Source: Mongoliibacter ruber
GTDB taxonomy: Bacteria; Bacteroidota; Bacteroidia; Cytophagales; Cyclobacteriaceae
Assembly (NCBI RefSeq): GCF_003003005.1
Contig: NZ_PVTR01000002.1
Location: 186,001 to 250,000 of the forward strand
DNA length: 64,000 nucleotides
Reading direction: 5' to 3'
Shown here: positions 43,489-51,607 of the stretch, piece after piece
How the letters are laid out: each line of letters begins with the position of its first letter
Position numbering within the stretch: position 1 is the stretch's first letter
Translations under genes and position numbers: made by a program
Notes under the pieces: model-generated
The model's input: the letters and a program-made list of their open reading frames with translations, nothing else
What the model was told of the DNA's origin: nothing
Database searches by the model: none

Positions 43489-44091
43489 TTATTTCTTCCC
43501 AATATTGAATCGCACTTTATAAGTAGCGTTGAGGTACCATGGAAAATAATATTCCGCGCCATAAGCTGAAATACCGACTGCATTTCTGATGTTGGGATTT
43601 CTTGTCTTCCACTCTCCTTCAAGTTCTAAAAAAAGGCCAATTCTTTGGAATTTATTGGTAAAAATAAAAGGAGTATTTTCTGGTCCAGAAAAATTGACCA
43701 CTTCAATTGTGTTTCCGCCTAATTGAAGGGAAGGACCAGCTGCAAAAGCCAATATAAATCCAGAATCCCGTTGAAGGATATCGTATTTAAGTGTTGGCGT
43801 AATGAAAATACCAGAGGATTGGTCTAAACTTTTTTGTCCGGGGGAAACCCCTCTATTTTCCAAGTTTCCGAGAGATTGATAAAATAAAACAGCAGCATTG
43901 AGGGATGTTCTTCTACCTAATTTATAATTAAGCTCATTGTTCATATTAAGGCCCCACAGCAGGTTGTTCCCGTCAATAGAGGCACCCCCGCCAACTGTAT
44001 ATTGAACTTTTGGCTTTTCATCCTGAGCAAAGGAAACAGCTGGCACAAAGGCCATGAAGAAAAGGAGACGAAATAGTAGGTTTGTTTTCAT
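43489..44091 (-). CDS. Outer-membrane-beta-barrel-like exported protein
   Basis: The 200-aa protein has a signal peptide (about residues 1-22, ending SFAQ) and an alternating hydrophobic pattern with many Gly and aromatic residues (VGGGASIDGNNLLWGLNMNNELNY, YKLGRRTSLNAAVLFYQSL) that fits an eight-strand barrel. The C-terminus NATYKVRFNIGKK is a typical last strand. I do not recognise a specific family. The ATG at 44091 begins the signal peptide. It lies between the duplicated purU 3' ends and may have entered together with them. Confidence 0.68.
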   Translation of the reverse strand: MKTNLLFRLLFFMAFVPAVSFAQDEKPKVQYTVGGGASIDGNNLLWGLNMNNELNYKLGRRTSLNAAVLFYQSLGNLENRGVSPGQKSLDQSSGIFITPTLKYDILQRDSGFILAFAAGPSLQLGGNTIEVVNFSGPENTPFIFTNKFQRIGLFLELEGEWKTRNPNIRNAVGISAYGAEYYFPWYLNATYKVRFNIGKK

Positions 44092-44392
44092 GCCAAATAA
44101 TTTCATTGATGTGAAATTCAAATATCAATGAAATTTTTTCTTTAAAAAATTATTTTTAATTATTCTTCATTCAAAAAAATGTTAAATTTTACGAGTTAAA
44201 ATAATGATTTGAGCTTGGTTATGTTCCCTTTCGAAAGCTGAAATTGAGCGTAATTGTACGTTTATAAGGTTTAAATTCACCAAGCCATGAGATTGGAGCA
44301 TACCGATAATCCACTCATTGACTTGAATAATTTACTTAAATTCAACTTAAGCTCGATTTCCCTTACCTACATACAAATTGGAACCTAAATAC
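44092..44392. other. AT-rich gap upstream of the outer-membrane protein gene
   Basis: About 300 bases without a gene. Apart from T and A runs near 44120-44160 no repeat or fold was seen. It separates the barrel gene from the purU stop. Confidence 0.5.
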
Positions 44393-44395
44393 TTT

Positions 44396-45250
44396 TCAAT
44401 AAAAAATAACCGTCTTGTTCCTATAAGCCAGTACTTTCCGCTCCAAGTGATATTTGATTGCTTTTGAAAGCACCACTTTTTCCACATCTTGACCAATCTG
44501 CACCAAATCAGACGGAGAGTTGTGGTGACGCACACGGGCTATTTCTTGCTCAATAATAGGACCTGCATCAAGTTCCTCGGTCACATAATGAGCAGTGGCC
44601 CCAATGATTTTTACGCCCCTTTCATATGCTGCATGATATGGTTTGGCTCCTACAAAGGCCGGTAAAAATGAATGGTGAATGTTGATGATCTGATTTGGGA
44701 AGGACTTGATAAAATCCCCGCTCAAGATCTGCATGTACCTGGCAAGCACCACAAAATCCACCTGATGCTGTTTCAATAACTCAATTTGTTGTTTTTCCAC
44801 CTCAGCCTTATTGGACTTATCCACAGGAAGGTAATAAAATGGAATTCTAAAGGCAGTAACTACTTTTTTCAGTTCCAAATGATTGGAAATAACCAGAGGG
44901 ATTTCTACATCAAACTGTCCTGAATAATACCGACTCAAAATATCAAATAGACAATGGGAAAGTTTAGACACAAAAATGGCCATCCTAGGTTTGGAGGTGT
45001 TGAAATATAACTCAAATTTCATCTCAAACTCATCAGCCACCTCTTGCTGAAAGATTTCTGCAATTTTGTCCTTTTCCAAATCAAAACTCTCGAGTTCCCA
45101 AGCGGCTCGCATAAAAAACATCCCGATTTCCCCATCCACATGTTGGTCAATTTCGAGGATATTGCCTTTGTAGGAATACAAAAAATCAGATACTTTGGCA
45201 ACTATACCTTTTTGATCTGGGCATTGAATAATGATCGTTGCAGTTTTCAT
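44396..45250 (-). CDS. purU: Formyltetrahydrofolate deformylase
   Basis: The 284-aa enzyme hydrolyses 10-formyl-THF to formate and THF, balancing one-carbon pools. An N-terminal ACT domain (about residues 1-75: IIQCPDQKGIVAKVSDFLY) precedes the formyltransferase-like domain with catalytic Asn/His in NIHHSFLPAFVGAKPYHAAYERGVK (about 190-213) and the Asp in TEELDAGPIIEQE. Length and motifs are normal. A decayed copy of its last 21 codons lies about 1 kb downstream. Confidence 0.94.
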   Translation of the reverse strand: MKTATIIIQCPDQKGIVAKVSDFLYSYKGNILEIDQHVDGEIGMFFMRAAWELESFDLEKDKIAEIFQQEVADEFEMKFELYFNTSKPRMAIFVSKLSHCLFDILSRYYSGQFDVEIPLVISNHLELKKVVTAFRIPFYYLPVDKSNKAEVEKQQIELLKQHQVDFVVLARYMQILSGDFIKSFPNQIINIHHSFLPAFVGAKPYHAAYERGVKIIGATAHYVTEELDAGPIIEQEIARVRHHNSPSDLVQIGQDVEKVVLSKAIKYHLERKVLAYRNKTVIFY

Positions 45251-45335
45251 TAAGAAAATTATTTAAAATGTTATATTACTTGTATAGTTGGAATTTAATA
45301 GAGATTATTACATAGTAACTAGTATATTAATTCGA

Positions 45336-46040
45336 ATGTCCAGATTTCATTTCTCAATTATAATTTTTTTTTGCATCTCGAATGTAATATTTGGACAAAA
45401 TAATGACTTACAGAAGGATTATAAAGAAATAAAATTTGGAAAATATCCCGGATTGCAAACAGGAGCTGTATATCCTTCCAAAGACCCTTTGCTGAGAGAT
45501 GAACCAACACTTGCTGAAAAGCAGTTCCAGGAGTCTAAATTGGAATACGAAGATTTTCATTTTGATAGACAGCTAATCAAGTATGATATTTTTATGGATG
45601 AGCTCGTCATCTCCTCTCAACAATTTCAAAATGAAATAATCCTGAATGCAGACCTTGTCTCATATGCAGAGTTTACAGACGGGACTATCATTGTCAAAAG
45701 ACACTTAAATCCCAGTTACAAACATCATAGAAATGGATTCTACAGGCTAGTGTGGTCTGGTGAGTATGAATTGTTATCCAAACACAGAAAGGAACTTCAA
45801 AGATTCTCCTCCCCGTCAGAGTATTACAAATTTTTCTCCACGCATACCGATTATTTTGTTCTGAAAAATGAAGAATGGATTCCAGTGGAGAGCCCTAACC
45901 AATTGATCAAGGTATTGGATGTGGACAAAAAAGAGTTCAAAAAACATGTCAGAGGGTTAAATCTAAAATTCAAAAGGAATAAAGACGAATTCCTAATTGA
46001 GCTATTGAAATTCAGTACCAATACCCGAAAAGCTCAATGA
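45336..46040 (+). CDS. Exported protein of unknown function, first gene of a receptor operon
   Basis: The 234-aa protein has a signal peptide (about residues 1-20, ending VIFGQ). The mature part is charged, with repeated aromatic residues (YEDFHFDRQLIKYDIFMDELVIS and FYRLVWSGEYELLSKHRKELQRF) and a basic helical end. It resembles periplasmic or outer-membrane-associated proteins encoded with TonB receptors; no family is recognised. ATG at 45336 begins the signal peptide. Its stop overlaps the receptor start by 4 bases (ATGA), so it is produced with it. Confidence 0.72.
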   Translation: MSRFHFSIIIFFCISNVIFGQNNDLQKDYKEIKFGKYPGLQTGAVYPSKDPLLRDEPTLAEKQFQESKLEYEDFHFDRQLIKYDIFMDELVISSQQFQNEIILNADLVSYAEFTDGTIIVKRHLNPSYKHHRNGFYRLVWSGEYELLSKHRKELQRFSSPSEYYKFFSTHTDYFVLKNEEWIPVESPNQLIKVLDVDKKEFKKHVRGLNLKFKRNKDEFLIELLKFSTNTRKAQ

Positions 46041-48805
46041 AGAATATATTAAAAATATCATTTGTTTTATTCTTGTGGTTGATGTGTCAATATTCCATTA
46101 TGGCCCAATCCGAAAATAGAGAACTCATTAGCGGGCTGTTTTTGGGAATTTCTTTTGAAAGATTTGTTGCCCAAGTAGAATCTAACACTTCATATAGATT
46201 CTACTATAAAAGCCAAGATATCCTTGAGCTAAGGGTGAATATGAGCGCGGAAAACAACTCCCTTTCCGATATCCTCAGCACATTGTTTTCAAATACCGAA
46301 TTAAAATTTTTTATTGATGACAATCAAAATGTATACATCACAAAAGGGGTTTTGGTAAACAATACCGTACATCAAGGATTCAAAATACCTTCCGAAAACC
46401 AAAATATTCCTTTGGAAGGTCAAGCCGAAATAGCTCAACAAACTGAAAGCACTACATTAGACCGAAACACCTTATGGGAAATAGGCTCTACTGAAACACA
46501 CGACGGAAGTGGTTATGCCACCCTCAGTGGTGTAATTCAGGCCAAGTCAACTAGAGAACCAATAAGTGGAGCATTGGTGACAGGTCCACAAATTTCTGAC
46601 AGGATAGTATCGGACCAAAATGGCAAATTTAGTGTCCGATTACCACTTGGTAGACAATCTTTGGTCGTGCAGGGTTTTGGTTTGGGCCAAGAAAGAAGGA
46701 GCATAAATGTCATGGGTGATGGTGGATTGAACATCACCATGGAGGAAGATTTTATCAGCTTGGGGGAAGTAACCGTCAGCTCCAACAGACCTATTAATGT
46801 GGAAAAAGTCCAAATGGGTGTAGAAACCATGGACATCAGCACTATGAAAAAAATGCCTTTGCTGTTGGGAGAAGTGGATGTGATCAGGTCAATACTTACC
46901 TTGCCGGGAGTAAATACAGTAGGTGAAGCCAGCGTAGGATTCAATGTGCGAGGCGGTGCTGCTGACCAAAACCTGATTTTGTACAACGAGGCTACAATTT
47001 TTAACCCCAGTCACTTATTTGGATTTTTCTCAGCATTTAACCCAGATATGGTAAATGGGGTCGACCTTTACAAAACAGGAATCCCCATCCAATATGGGGG
47101 CAGGTTATCCTCAGTCCTGGATGTAGAGGGGAAATACGGAAACGCGGAATCCATCCAAGGTGGTGGAGGAATAGGTCTCCTGGCCAGCAGGCTAAACCTT
47201 GAAGGGCCAATCGGTAAAAACACCACCTTCAATATAGGTGGTCGTACAACCTATTCCAATTGGCTGCTATCATTACTCGACGAAACTACAGGGTTTAACA
47301 ATGGCCGAGCCTCCTTTTATGATATAAACCTCAATCTCTCACATCAAATTGACGGGAGAAACAAGCTTTTATTTACAGGATATTTGAGTGGTGATAGTTT
47401 CAGGTTTGAAAGAGATACTACATTTTCTTATTCCAACAGGAATCTGAATCTTAGCTGGATAAGGGAGCAATCCGATGAGTTATCCTTTAAGACCACAATT
47501 GGCTATGATGGCTATGAATTCAATATCATCAGTGATTTAAATCCTTCAAACTCATTTGACTTTGGTTTTGATATCAACCAATTCCATTTCAAGAGTTTGG
47601 CCAATTATACTGCAATACCAAATCACAAGCTGAACTTTGGGGTTTCCTCCATACTGTTTAGTCTTAATCCAGGAACTATTTCGCCTAAAGGCACTGGCTC
47701 ACTGATCCTTGACCAACGTGTTGATACTGAAAGGGCTCTTGAGTCGGCCATATTTATCAATGATGAGTGGGAGTTAAGCGATAGATTCAGTTTGAGTTTG
47801 GGCGCAAGGCTGATGTTCTATCAATTTTTGGGACCCACCGATGTTGATATCTATCAAGAAGGAACCATAAGGACAGCAGAAACTGTAGTTGAAACAATCA
47901 GTTATTCCTCAAATGAAATTGTCCAGCCCTATTTTGGCCCTGAATTCAGGATATTTGGGAGGTACTTGTTGAATGAGAACAGCTCAATCAAAGCAGGGTT
48001 TTCGAGTTCAAGGCAACATCTCCACATGGTTACCAATACTTCTGCTATCGCACCAACTGATACTTGGAAACTCAGTGACAGATACGTGAGGCCTCAGATC
48101 GGGAATCAGGTGTCAGCAGGATATTTCACTTTTATCCCATCCAGGTTTTTGGAAGCTTCTTTTGAGGTGTTTTACCGTACAATGGACAACCTGCTTGATT
48201 ACCGTAGTGGTGCTACCCTCATTCTCAACAACGCAATAGAAAGGGATATTTTACGCACAGAAGGACAAGCATATGGCATAGAAGTATTGCTCAAAAAAAA
48301 TGTGGGCAGATTGAACGGCTGGCTGAGTTATACTTATTCCAGGTCACTTCTCAGGACATCACCCGATGAGCTGGGGCAAAAAATCAATATGGGGAGATTT
48401 TATCCAAGCAATTTTGATCAGCCACATGATGTGTTTCTTGTATTGAACTATGAGATCACAAAAAGGGTAATGCCTGCCATCACTGCAAATTACAGTACTG
48501 GCAGACCAATAACTTTACCGATCGCCAAGTATGATTATCTGGGAGTGGAAAGGGTATTTTATTCAGACCGGAATGACTTCAGGATACCTGATTTCTTCAG
48601 GATTGATGCCTCTGTCAATTTTGAAGGAAACCATAAAATCGAAAAATTGGCACATACCTCCTGGTCTTTGGGCGTGTACAATTTGCTGGGAAGGTCTAAT
48701 CCGTATTCGGCATATTTCACTCCAATCAATGGCACATTGCAAGGATTCCAACTGTCCATATTTGCAAGGCCGATCCCGTTTATTACTTATAATTTTAGAT
48801 TTTAA
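46037..48805 (+). CDS. TonB-dependent receptor with N-terminal STN domain
   Basis: The 922-aa outer-membrane protein has a signal peptide (1-23), an STN-type domain (about 30-105: FERFVAQVESNTSYRFYYKS) as in FecA-like transducing receptors, a linker, a carboxypeptidase-regulatory-like domain (about 160-240), a plug (about 255-365, with FNVRGGAADQNLILYNEA) and a 22-strand barrel ending ITYNFRF. It should bind a ligand at the surface and import it with TonB energy. STN domains usually talk to FecR/sigma pairs, but none is present next to it. Translationally coupled upstream (ATGA). Confidence 0.9.
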   Translation: MKNILKISFVLFLWLMCQYSIMAQSENRELISGLFLGISFERFVAQVESNTSYRFYYKSQDILELRVNMSAENNSLSDILSTLFSNTELKFFIDDNQNVYITKGVLVNNTVHQGFKIPSENQNIPLEGQAEIAQQTESTTLDRNTLWEIGSTETHDGSGYATLSGVIQAKSTREPISGALVTGPQISDRIVSDQNGKFSVRLPLGRQSLVVQGFGLGQERRSINVMGDGGLNITMEEDFISLGEVTVSSNRPINVEKVQMGVETMDISTMKKMPLLLGEVDVIRSILTLPGVNTVGEASVGFNVRGGAADQNLILYNEATIFNPSHLFGFFSAFNPDMVNGVDLYKTGIPIQYGGRLSSVLDVEGKYGNAESIQGGGGIGLLASRLNLEGPIGKNTTFNIGGRTTYSNWLLSLLDETTGFNNGRASFYDINLNLSHQIDGRNKLLFTGYLSGDSFRFERDTTFSYSNRNLNLSWIREQSDELSFKTTIGYDGYEFNIISDLNPSNSFDFGFDINQFHFKSLANYTAIPNHKLNFGVSSILFSLNPGTISPKGTGSLILDQRVDTERALESAIFINDEWELSDRFSLSLGARLMFYQFLGPTDVDIYQEGTIRTAETVVETISYSSNEIVQPYFGPEFRIFGRYLLNENSSIKAGFSSSRQHLHMVTNTSAIAPTDTWKLSDRYVRPQIGNQVSAGYFTFIPSRFLEASFEVFYRTMDNLLDYRSGATLILNNAIERDILRTEGQAYGIEVLLKKNVGRLNGWLSYTYSRSLLRTSPDELGQKINMGRFYPSNFDQPHDVFLVLNYEITKRVMPAITANYSTGRPITLPIAKYDYLGVERVFYSDRNDFRIPDFFRIDASVNFEGNHKIEKLAHTSWSLGVYNLLGRSNPYSAYFTPINGTLQGFQLSIFARPIPFITYNFRF

Positions 48806-48806
48806 T

Positions 48807-49961
48807 ATGGATAGAAAGGGTATATTAAAGATTTGCTTGTTGTTCATTTTAATGTCCTGTCGGGAAATCTTCGAGCCTGAAATAGCCTTTGTGGATTTTG
48901 GGTTTTTGGTGGTAGAAGGCCATATAGAGGTTGGCGGTAATGAAGTGGCCAATATCCGTCTCAGTAGGACCAGAAGCATTTATGATTCCCTTCCGTCTGT
49001 ACCAGTCACCCAAGCAGAAGTCTGGGCAGAATCTGATACAGGCAACAAGTATTTCTTTGTCCACAGTGCCAACGGGAATTATAGACAAGAAGAAAATTTA
49101 CCTTTTGAACAAAACTATAGACTTCAAATCCGATTAAACAATGGATTGAGTTATGCTTCTGATTGGATGAGTCCTTACCGGACCCCATCAATTGAGAACA
49201 TTTATTTTGAAAAAGAAGAAGAGGGTGTTTTTGTATATCTGGATGCTTCCGCAGGAAATCAATCAGGATTTCTCTTTTGGACATACGAAGAGGTCTGGCA
49301 GTTTGCCACCCCTTTCACTTCTCTTTTTAAATTTGATACAGAGATCAATGATTTAGTCATACGTGAAGATCCTATCAACATTTGTTTTAATGAAAATAAT
49401 CCAGGTAGAATTTTGCTTGCAGATACGGAGAGTATGGATGATGGGAAGGTCAACAGGCAGGAAATTACTCGTATTCCAAATGAGTCTGAAAAACTGGGAA
49501 TCCGGTATTCCATAGAAGTAATCCAAAGGTCAATAAATCCTGATGCTTTCGAGTTTTGGGAAGTATTGAGAAAAAACACAGAGGATGTTGGAGGTATTTT
49601 CAGTCCCATGCCTTCTGAGATTCCAGGAAATATTAAGAGTTTGGACAATCCGGAAGAACCTGTGATTGGTTTTGTTGGATTAGGGTCTACTGAGAGAAAA
49701 AGGATTTACATTAACTTTACAGATATCAGTCCTTGGAGAGCCAGAATTCCTGATTACATCAATTGTGCTCTGACAGATACCATTGAGCCCTTGCAGTTCG
49801 CTACTTTCTTTTCTACCAGAAGGTTTATACCCCTTGCCTCCATTGAAACAGAAGATCCCGAAGAGGGATTCAAGATAAAATACCTCACTACTACAGTGTT
49901 TTGTGCAGACTGCAGGTCTAGAGGAACTTTGGAAAAACCAGAATTTTGGGAAGAAAGATGA
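48807..49961 (+). CDS. DUF4249-family lipoprotein
   Basis: The 384-aa lipoprotein has a short signal peptide with lipobox LMSC (Cys18) and the DUF4249 domain: an N-terminal beta-sandwich (FLVVEGHIEVGGNEVANIRLSRTRSIYDS), paired beta segments (YRLQIRLNNGLSYASDW) and a C-terminal region ending FCADCRSRGTLEKPEFW with two cysteines. DUF4249 proteins are encoded next to TonB receptors in Bacteroidota and are thought to be their surface partners, by analogy with SusD; direct evidence is lacking. It starts 1 base after the receptor stop, and its stop overlaps the next start (ATGA). Confidence 0.88.
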   Translation: MDRKGILKICLLFILMSCREIFEPEIAFVDFGFLVVEGHIEVGGNEVANIRLSRTRSIYDSLPSVPVTQAEVWAESDTGNKYFFVHSANGNYRQEENLPFEQNYRLQIRLNNGLSYASDWMSPYRTPSIENIYFEKEEEGVFVYLDASAGNQSGFLFWTYEEVWQFATPFTSLFKFDTEINDLVIREDPINICFNENNPGRILLADTESMDDGKVNRQEITRIPNESEKLGIRYSIEVIQRSINPDAFEFWEVLRKNTEDVGGIFSPMPSEIPGNIKSLDNPEEPVIGFVGLGSTERKRIYINFTDISPWRARIPDYINCALTDTIEPLQFATFFSTRRFIPLASIETEDPEEGFKIKYLTTTVFCADCRSRGTLEKPEFWEER

Positions 49962-51607
49962 TGATGTTCCGAGGCAAAACGATTTATAAGCGAGCCATTT
50001 GTTTTCTCATGGTACTAATGCTGATCAATAGTAAACCATTTGCATCTACTGGTCCTGAGATACAGGTTTTTGGGATGTTGTCTACTCAAAATGTTATTGC
50101 AGGTGATTTTTTGCTCTTAGCCTTCGAGGCAAAAATGGGCAATACACATTCCCCTGAAAAAATCGCCTACACAGAAATTGTCAATAGCAAAGGTACCGCT
50201 GTGGAGCAAGTAATATTCGAACTCAACCAAGGAAAAGGCCAAGCTATTTTAAATGTTTCCAATGACCTTCCATCAGGTTATTATCTCGTAAGGGCATACA
50301 CAAAAGGAAGTAGACTAAGCCATCAGAATTTCGGGGTCTTTCATCAGTGGGTAGGAATCATCAACCCGCAACTGCCTCCTAGATTTCAAGAAAAAATCAA
50401 AAGTCAAGAGTACACTAGAGATAAGGAACCGCAAATCGAAATCATTTCAACGAAAAATGAATTCTTGCCAAACGAAAATATTGAAATCAAATTAAAATTC
50501 AATCAGAGGGAAATATTCGGTATTACTTCCAGTTTGGAATTTCCTGCAATTTCAAAGCCACCCAGTCAAAATAAAGCTCCTATCACCTATCCTAATGAAG
50601 CATCAGAAAGTGAATGGATTCCTGAGATTTATGGACCCATTGTCAAATTTAAAGGGGGAAAGGAGGAGAATAAAAACCCCGTACTGATAAGCAGTTCCGG
50701 AAAAACCAATAAGTTTTTTGCCGGCAATTTTGATGAGAAAGGAGAAATGATCCTGGATTTAGGAAAAATCGGAATGATGGATTTTTTGACCGTACAATCT
50801 TCAAATAAAGAATCTTTGGATCAAATATTTTTAGAAACCTCTTTTTGGTCAGCAAAGCCGATCATTGATCAATGGCCGGAAATGACTCTGACAGGAGACA
50901 TACGCTCTTTTGTCCAAAAGATACATGAAAGCAGGCAATTGATGGAATACTTCCTGCCTTTACCAGAAAGCGATTACTCAGCAGTCATATTAAAACCATC
51001 AAAGTCCTATATCCTTGAAGAGTACAATACATTTGATGACCTTTGGACCGTGTTCAGAGAGTATGTGGAGGAAGCTTTGGTAAGAAATCAGGGTGGTAAA
51101 TCTGTGCTCCGTATCATTAACCATAGTACAGGAAAAGCTTTTCAGAATGGCCCACTTATACTACTAGACGGCTTGCCAATTCTTGATACTGATGCATTAT
51201 TGAAGCACAGTCCAGAAAATATCCGAGAAATAAAAGTAACCAATTATGAGTATTTGAATAATGGAAACTCATTTGACGGCGTGGTGCAGTTATTTTCCCA
51301 AAAAGGGGACTTAGGAGAGTTTCCAGTTCCTAAAGATTTATTATTGGTTCCTTTCTCAGGAGTTCAACCCTTTGTGGAGTATAAAGACTGGCTGCTAGTC
51401 AAAACTGAAGAAAATAGAACTCCTAACCTTAAAAGACTCCTGTATTGGGATATACACCCGATACAAAAGGCCGGAGAGGAATACACCATTGAATTTCAAG
51501 CCTCAGGAATAGAAGGCGACTATGTGCTGGAAATTTTCCCAGCGAATTCATCTGATCAAAGTTCCAAAACACTCTGGAGATATTCAATTCGTTCAGAAGT
51601 ACATTAA
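49958..51607 (+). CDS. Exported MG2-like protein with a plug-like C-terminal segment
   Basis: The 549-aa protein has a basic signal peptide (about residues 1-30). Residues about 45-125 resemble a macroglobulin MG2 domain (GDFLLLAFEAKMGN, LPSGYYLVRAYTK). After a low-similarity middle part, residues about 400-455 (GPLILLDGLPILDTDALLKHSPENIREIKV) resemble the plug region of TonB receptors. This mix is found in uncharacterised Bacteroidota proteins encoded with DUF4249/TonB genes; a role in handling the bound ligand or in closing the receptor is inferred. Three ATGs in a row begin at 49958; the first overlaps the DUF4249 stop. The stop overlaps the SNF2 gene's end by 4 bases. Confidence 0.75.
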   Translation: MMMFRGKTIYKRAICFLMVLMLINSKPFASTGPEIQVFGMLSTQNVIAGDFLLLAFEAKMGNTHSPEKIAYTEIVNSKGTAVEQVIFELNQGKGQAILNVSNDLPSGYYLVRAYTKGSRLSHQNFGVFHQWVGIINPQLPPRFQEKIKSQEYTRDKEPQIEIISTKNEFLPNENIEIKLKFNQREIFGITSSLEFPAISKPPSQNKAPITYPNEASESEWIPEIYGPIVKFKGGKEENKNPVLISSSGKTNKFFAGNFDEKGEMILDLGKIGMMDFLTVQSSNKESLDQIFLETSFWSAKPIIDQWPEMTLTGDIRSFVQKIHESRQLMEYFLPLPESDYSAVILKPSKSYILEEYNTFDDLWTVFREYVEEALVRNQGGKSVLRIINHSTGKAFQNGPLILLDGLPILDTDALLKHSPENIREIKVTNYEYLNNGNSFDGVVQLFSQKGDLGEFPVPKDLLLVPFSGVQPFVEYKDWLLVKTEENRTPNLKRLLYWDIHPIQKAGEEYTIEFQASGIEGDYVLEIFPANSSDQSSKTLWRYSIRSEVH

